A DNA stretch of 64,000 bases from Oceanobacillus limi (GTDB lineage: Bacteria; Bacillota; Bacilli; Bacillales; Amphibacillaceae): NCBI RefSeq assembly GCF_900111445.1, contig NZ_FOHE01000001.1, forward strand, positions 62,001-126,000, read 5' to 3'. A program made the position numbers and the translations under genes. Below are positions 61,636-64,000 of the stretch, piece by piece (the stretch's first letter is position 1; each line of letters starts with the position of its first letter). Below the pieces are notes generated by a model. The model was given only the letters and a program-made list of their open reading frames with translations. It made no database searches and was not told the origin of the DNA.

Positions 61636-61740
61636 TTGACTAAGCAAATAGAAGACTTTTGTGCCCGGCAGAACTGTGGATCAGTCTATGAATTTAAAAT
61701 TGTTGAAAGGAAGAGGGAAATTGAAATTAAACATTCTTAA
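61636..61740 (+). CDS. Possible small protein overlapping the next start
   Basis: 34 residues from TTG 61636 behind GGGAAGGAAGG: MTKQIEDFCARQNCGSVYEF ... It overlaps the following GyrI-like gene by 20 bases in another frame. With such a strong binding site it may be translated, perhaps as a leader, but it could also be a decayed N-terminus. Confidence 0.35.
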   Translation: MTKQIEDFCARQNCGSVYEFKIVERKREIEIKHS

Positions 61741-62122
61741 CAGTGTACGAACGAATAATTTTAATGATGAGCAATTGATACAAAAAATTACAGGATTGTG
61801 GGAAGAAGCTTCGAAACATCTTACTGACTCTGAGACTACTACTTTCGGTGTATACCATGAATACGAGAGTGACTATAAAGGGGACTATACATTAAGTATT
61901 GCCATAGAGGAAAACAATGGAGAAGGCTTACTAGAAATATCGGACAAGGCAAAATATGAAATCTTCAACGTAGATACAACGAAAGAACACGGTGTTGTTC
62001 GCACCTGGAAAAAAATATGGGAGCGTGAAGATGCTGGTACATTGAACAGAGCATACACCTATGATTTTGAAAAATATCTTCCTGGTGGTCAAGTGGAGAT
62101 TCACATAGCAGTAGCTGAATAA
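61721..62122 (+). CDS. GyrI-like/effector-binding domain protein
   Basis: 133 residues from TTG 61721 (GGAAGAGGG just before). ILNSVRTNNFNDEQLIQKI, TFGVYHEYESDYKGDYTLSI and AYTYDFEKYLPGGQVEIHIA form the small ligand-binding barrel found at the C-terminus of AraC/MerR regulators, here standing alone. These bind small molecules or DNA gyrase. No DNA-binding domain is seen. Confidence 0.75.
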   Translation: MKLNILNSVRTNNFNDEQLIQKITGLWEEASKHLTDSETTTFGVYHEYESDYKGDYTLSIAIEENNGEGLLEISDKAKYEIFNVDTTKEHGVVRTWKKIWEREDAGTLNRAYTYDFEKYLPGGQVEIHIAVAE

Positions 62123-62312
62123 TAAAATCGTCTGGTACTTCTTAGTTCTACTTAAGGTTTACAGTTTAACTCGCTGATGTAAGCCCCTAGTCTTATAAAA
62201 GTTTATACCTGGGACTCATGGAACCATTACGGAAACGTGATACATTTTTAGTAGATTAATTCATTTCAAGGGTCATTTAGGCGTGGATCAACCTATCAAA
62301 GGAGAATGCAGA

Positions 62313-63176
62313 ATGAAGTTCCAAACAAGTGATGGAATAGAATTGTTTTACGAAAAGAGTGGGCAAGGAGTTCCTTGTGTTTATCTTCATGGTGGGCCTG
62401 GGTATTGGAGCAAGTCGTTTCAGTTCTATGCACAGGAGCTCTTAGAAGATAATTTCGAAATGGTATATTTGGATCAACGTGGGTGTGGGCGTTCCAATCA
62501 TAGTGAAACACGGAGTTATTCATTAACTAGATTACTAGATGATTTGGAAGAGTTAAGGATATCCTTAGGTATAAATGAATGGTGTGTCATGGGGCATTCA
62601 TTTGGTGGGATTCTTGCGGTCAACTATGCCAACCGGTTCCCAGAAAGGACCAAAGGGATCATTTTATCCAATGCGACCCTACATATGTATGATTCTTTTT
62701 CCCATCAAATCCATAAAGGGATGGATGTTTTGAACATGGAGAGGGAGACGCTGCAAAGGGATAATTTAACATCTTTTATGGAAACATTCTATTCGATTCT
62801 CGGTCAATTAATGGAAAAGCAAGCATATTTTACGTTTCAGTATATGGATAGGAATCATAAAGCGGCTGTAGATGAACTGGATGAAGGCTTGGATTCAGAC
62901 CCAGCCTTCCAGGAATACGTGTTTTCATCAGAAGAATACTTTCAAGATTTTACTTCGTTAACGAAAACCATAACCAAACCCGTATTGGTGATTGCTGGTG
63001 AATTTGATGATGCGGTTGGACCGAATCATCATAAAGCATTTGAATTTCCGAATAGGCAAGTATGTTTATTGAAGGGTAGTCATCATCCTTATATTGAAAA
63101 TCGGCAAGCATTTAAGAAAGCGGTATTGAACTTTATCTCACATATAACTGGCAGTAATTCCCCATCTAATTGGTAG
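62313..63176 (+). CDS. Alpha/beta hydrolase, prolyl aminopeptidase-like
   Basis: 287 residues from ATG 62313 (AAAGGAG upstream). VYLHGGPGYWSKSF (HGGPG oxyanion motif), YLDQRGCGRSNHSE (the DQRGCGRS signature), nucleophile in MGHSFGGIL, acid in IAGEFDDAVG, base in LKGSHHPYIE. Proline iminopeptidases share this pattern; other hydrolases do too, so the substrate is open. Confidence 0.87.
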   Translation: MKFQTSDGIELFYEKSGQGVPCVYLHGGPGYWSKSFQFYAQELLEDNFEMVYLDQRGCGRSNHSETRSYSLTRLLDDLEELRISLGINEWCVMGHSFGGILAVNYANRFPERTKGIILSNATLHMYDSFSHQIHKGMDVLNMERETLQRDNLTSFMETFYSILGQLMEKQAYFTFQYMDRNHKAAVDELDEGLDSDPAFQEYVFSSEEYFQDFTSLTKTITKPVLVIAGEFDDAVGPNHHKAFEFPNRQVCLLKGSHHPYIENRQAFKKAVLNFISHITGSNSPSNW

Positions 63177-63230
63177 ATTTACTCTATTGTAGGGGAATAG
63201 GATTTACATGTCTTTTGTTCCATTCATAAA

Positions 63231-63263
63231 GAAAGTGATCATTTCAGTGGTCACTTTCTTTTT
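63231..63263 (+). terminator. Terminator
   Basis: GAAAGTGATCA at 63231-63241 pairs with TGGTCACTTTC at 63248-63258 with one G-T pair, followed by TTTTT. Confidence 0.8.
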
Positions 63264-63287
63264 GTCTAAAAGGAATTAAACTTTTGA

Positions 63288-63303
63288 AATATTATGTTAG
63301 TAT
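63288..63303 (+). promoter_or_regulatory. Extended -10 type promoter motif
   Basis: AATATTATGTTAGTAT, identical to the copy at 23222, about 110 bp before the oxidoreductase ATG. Confidence 0.45.
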
Positions 63304-63412
63304 AGGTGTGTGATGGAAAGATAGTTAAGCACATGTCGTTAGGTTGAGCGTGTAAAGCTTAGAGGTAGGATACTATTTTAATTAGAGTTAGTTTTAAAGG
63401 AGGTAGTAGAAT

Positions 63413-64000
63413 ATGAAGGCCATCATACAAAAGGAGTATGGTAGTGCGGATGTACTTTCATACACTGAAATTGATCTACCAAAAATAGGCGAAAATGAAG
63501 TTTTAATAAAGGCAAAATTTACAAGTGTAAACTATGCCGACATAAAAAAACGATTAGGTAATAAAGGACAAGATAAGTTTCCGTTTCTTTTAGGATTAGA
63601 TATCGCTGGTGTTGTGGAAGAAGCCGCAGACGGATCGATGTTTTCAAAAGGAGACAGGGTAATAGCTTTTCCGAAAAACGGCTCCTATGCGGAATATGTC
63701 GTGGCAGATCAACGGTTGGTTTTTAAAATACCAGATACACTCTCTTTTAAAAAAGCTGCAACACTGCCAACAGTCGCGATTTTATCGTATATGCTTTTAC
63801 ATGAAATAGGTCAGGTTAAAGAGACGGATACGATTGTCATTCATAGTGCTGCTGGAGGAGTAGGCTCTACCCTTGTACAATTAGCCAAGTTAGCTGGAGT
63901 GAAAACAATAATAGGAACGGTTGGGCAAGTAGAGAAAGTAAATTATGTGAAACATTTGGGTGCACAATACGTATTTACATATGAGGAATTTGCAGAGGAA
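63413..64000 (+). CDS. Zinc-independent quinone oxidoreductase (partial at the window edge)
   Basis: 196 codons visible. MKAIIQKEYGSADVLSYTEI, FTSVNYADIKKRLGNKG, FLLGLDIAGVVEEAADGSMF and SKGDRVIAFPKNGSYAEYVV are MDR-family (quinone reductase) features; IVIHSAAGGVGSTLVQLAKL is the Rossmann loop (GGVGS) for NADPH. AGGAGGTAG precedes the ATG. Reduces quinones or enals; substrate not fixed. The C-terminal third lies outside. Confidence 0.9.
   Translation, partial: MKAIIQKEYGSADVLSYTEIDLPKIGENEVLIKAKFTSVNYADIKKRLGNKGQDKFPFLLGLDIAGVVEEAADGSMFSKGDRVIAFPKNGSYAEYVVADQRLVFKIPDTLSFKKAATLPTVAILSYMLLHEIGQVKETDTIVIHSAAGGVGSTLVQLAKLAGVKTIIGTVGQVEKVNYVKHLGAQYVFTYEEFAEE

Noticed and set aside
1-64000. tRNA, rRNA, riboswitch and CRISPR features
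   Set aside because: None of the characteristic sequences was found on reading; a covariance search was not possible here.

Overview
The window is low-GC DNA from a Gram-positive, endospore-forming member of the Bacillaceae. The evidence is comK, a qoxABCD aa3 quinol oxidase operon, GbsR- and ECF-type regulators, strong AAGGAGG ribosome binding sites, and frequent TTG/GTG starts. Many halotolerant soil or marine genera (Oceanobacillus/Virgibacillus-like) would fit; that placement is inference. No rRNA, tRNA, CRISPR array or intact transposase was seen.

Layout. 1-4.3 kb: the 5' part of comK, then a XRE repressor and a divergent phage-type replication module (sigma-like factor, DnaD-like initiator with in-gene iterons, G39P-type helicase loader, DnaB-type helicase). 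4.4-8.6 kb: a possible defence patch (unknown protein, NERD nuclease, small protein, HD-domain dNTPase with a co-directional CCA-like nucleotidyltransferase). 8.7-16.5 kb: AlkA-type glycosylase, a frameshifted Rpn nuclease between two long direct repeats, small membrane, coiled-coil and acidic proteins, a VOC protein, and an ECF sigma/anti-sigma pair with a recognisable ECF promoter. 16.7-19.5 kb: an operon led by an unusual protein that joins a helix-turn-helix to a catalytically degraded F1-ATPase beta-subunit core, translationally coupled to an acetamidase/formamidase and followed by an alpha/beta hydrolase. 19.8-28.6 kb: single small accessory genes (serine hydrolase, HIT, lipoproteins, ASCH, GNAT, zinc-ribbon membrane protein) mixed with gene remnants.

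29-32.8 kb: qoxABCD, followed by a 194-bp tandem repeat carrying long hairpins. 33-36.7 kb: small membrane and coiled-coil genes, a YczE-type membrane protein, and two frameshifted genes. 37-40.8 kb: on the minus strand, a GbsR-type regulator with a palindromic operator, an isochorismatase-fold cysteine hydrolase, a betaine-type binding protein, a dimethylargininase-like enzyme and a DUF3892 protein. 41-47.3 kb: EamA transporter, SEC-C protein, a 33-unit 20/21-bp repeat array and a SWIM/SNF2 helicase. 47.4-64 kb: a string of mostly monocistronic accessory genes (TauE/SafE, RDD, PhnB-like, PspC, APH, VOC, AadK, GNATs, lipoproteins, P-loop kinase, HAD, HIT, GyrI-like, prolyl-aminopeptidase-like hydrolase, and a quinone oxidoreductase cut by the window edge).

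At least fifteen copies of a REP-like palindrome (core GGGACAGGTTTGTTGTCCC) are scattered through the accessory parts, often touching stop codons. The most unusual finding is the HTH/F1-beta chimera operon. The iteron-bearing phage-type initiator, the dNTPase-nucleotidyltransferase pair, the betaine/guanidino cluster and the dense repeat families are the next most interesting.
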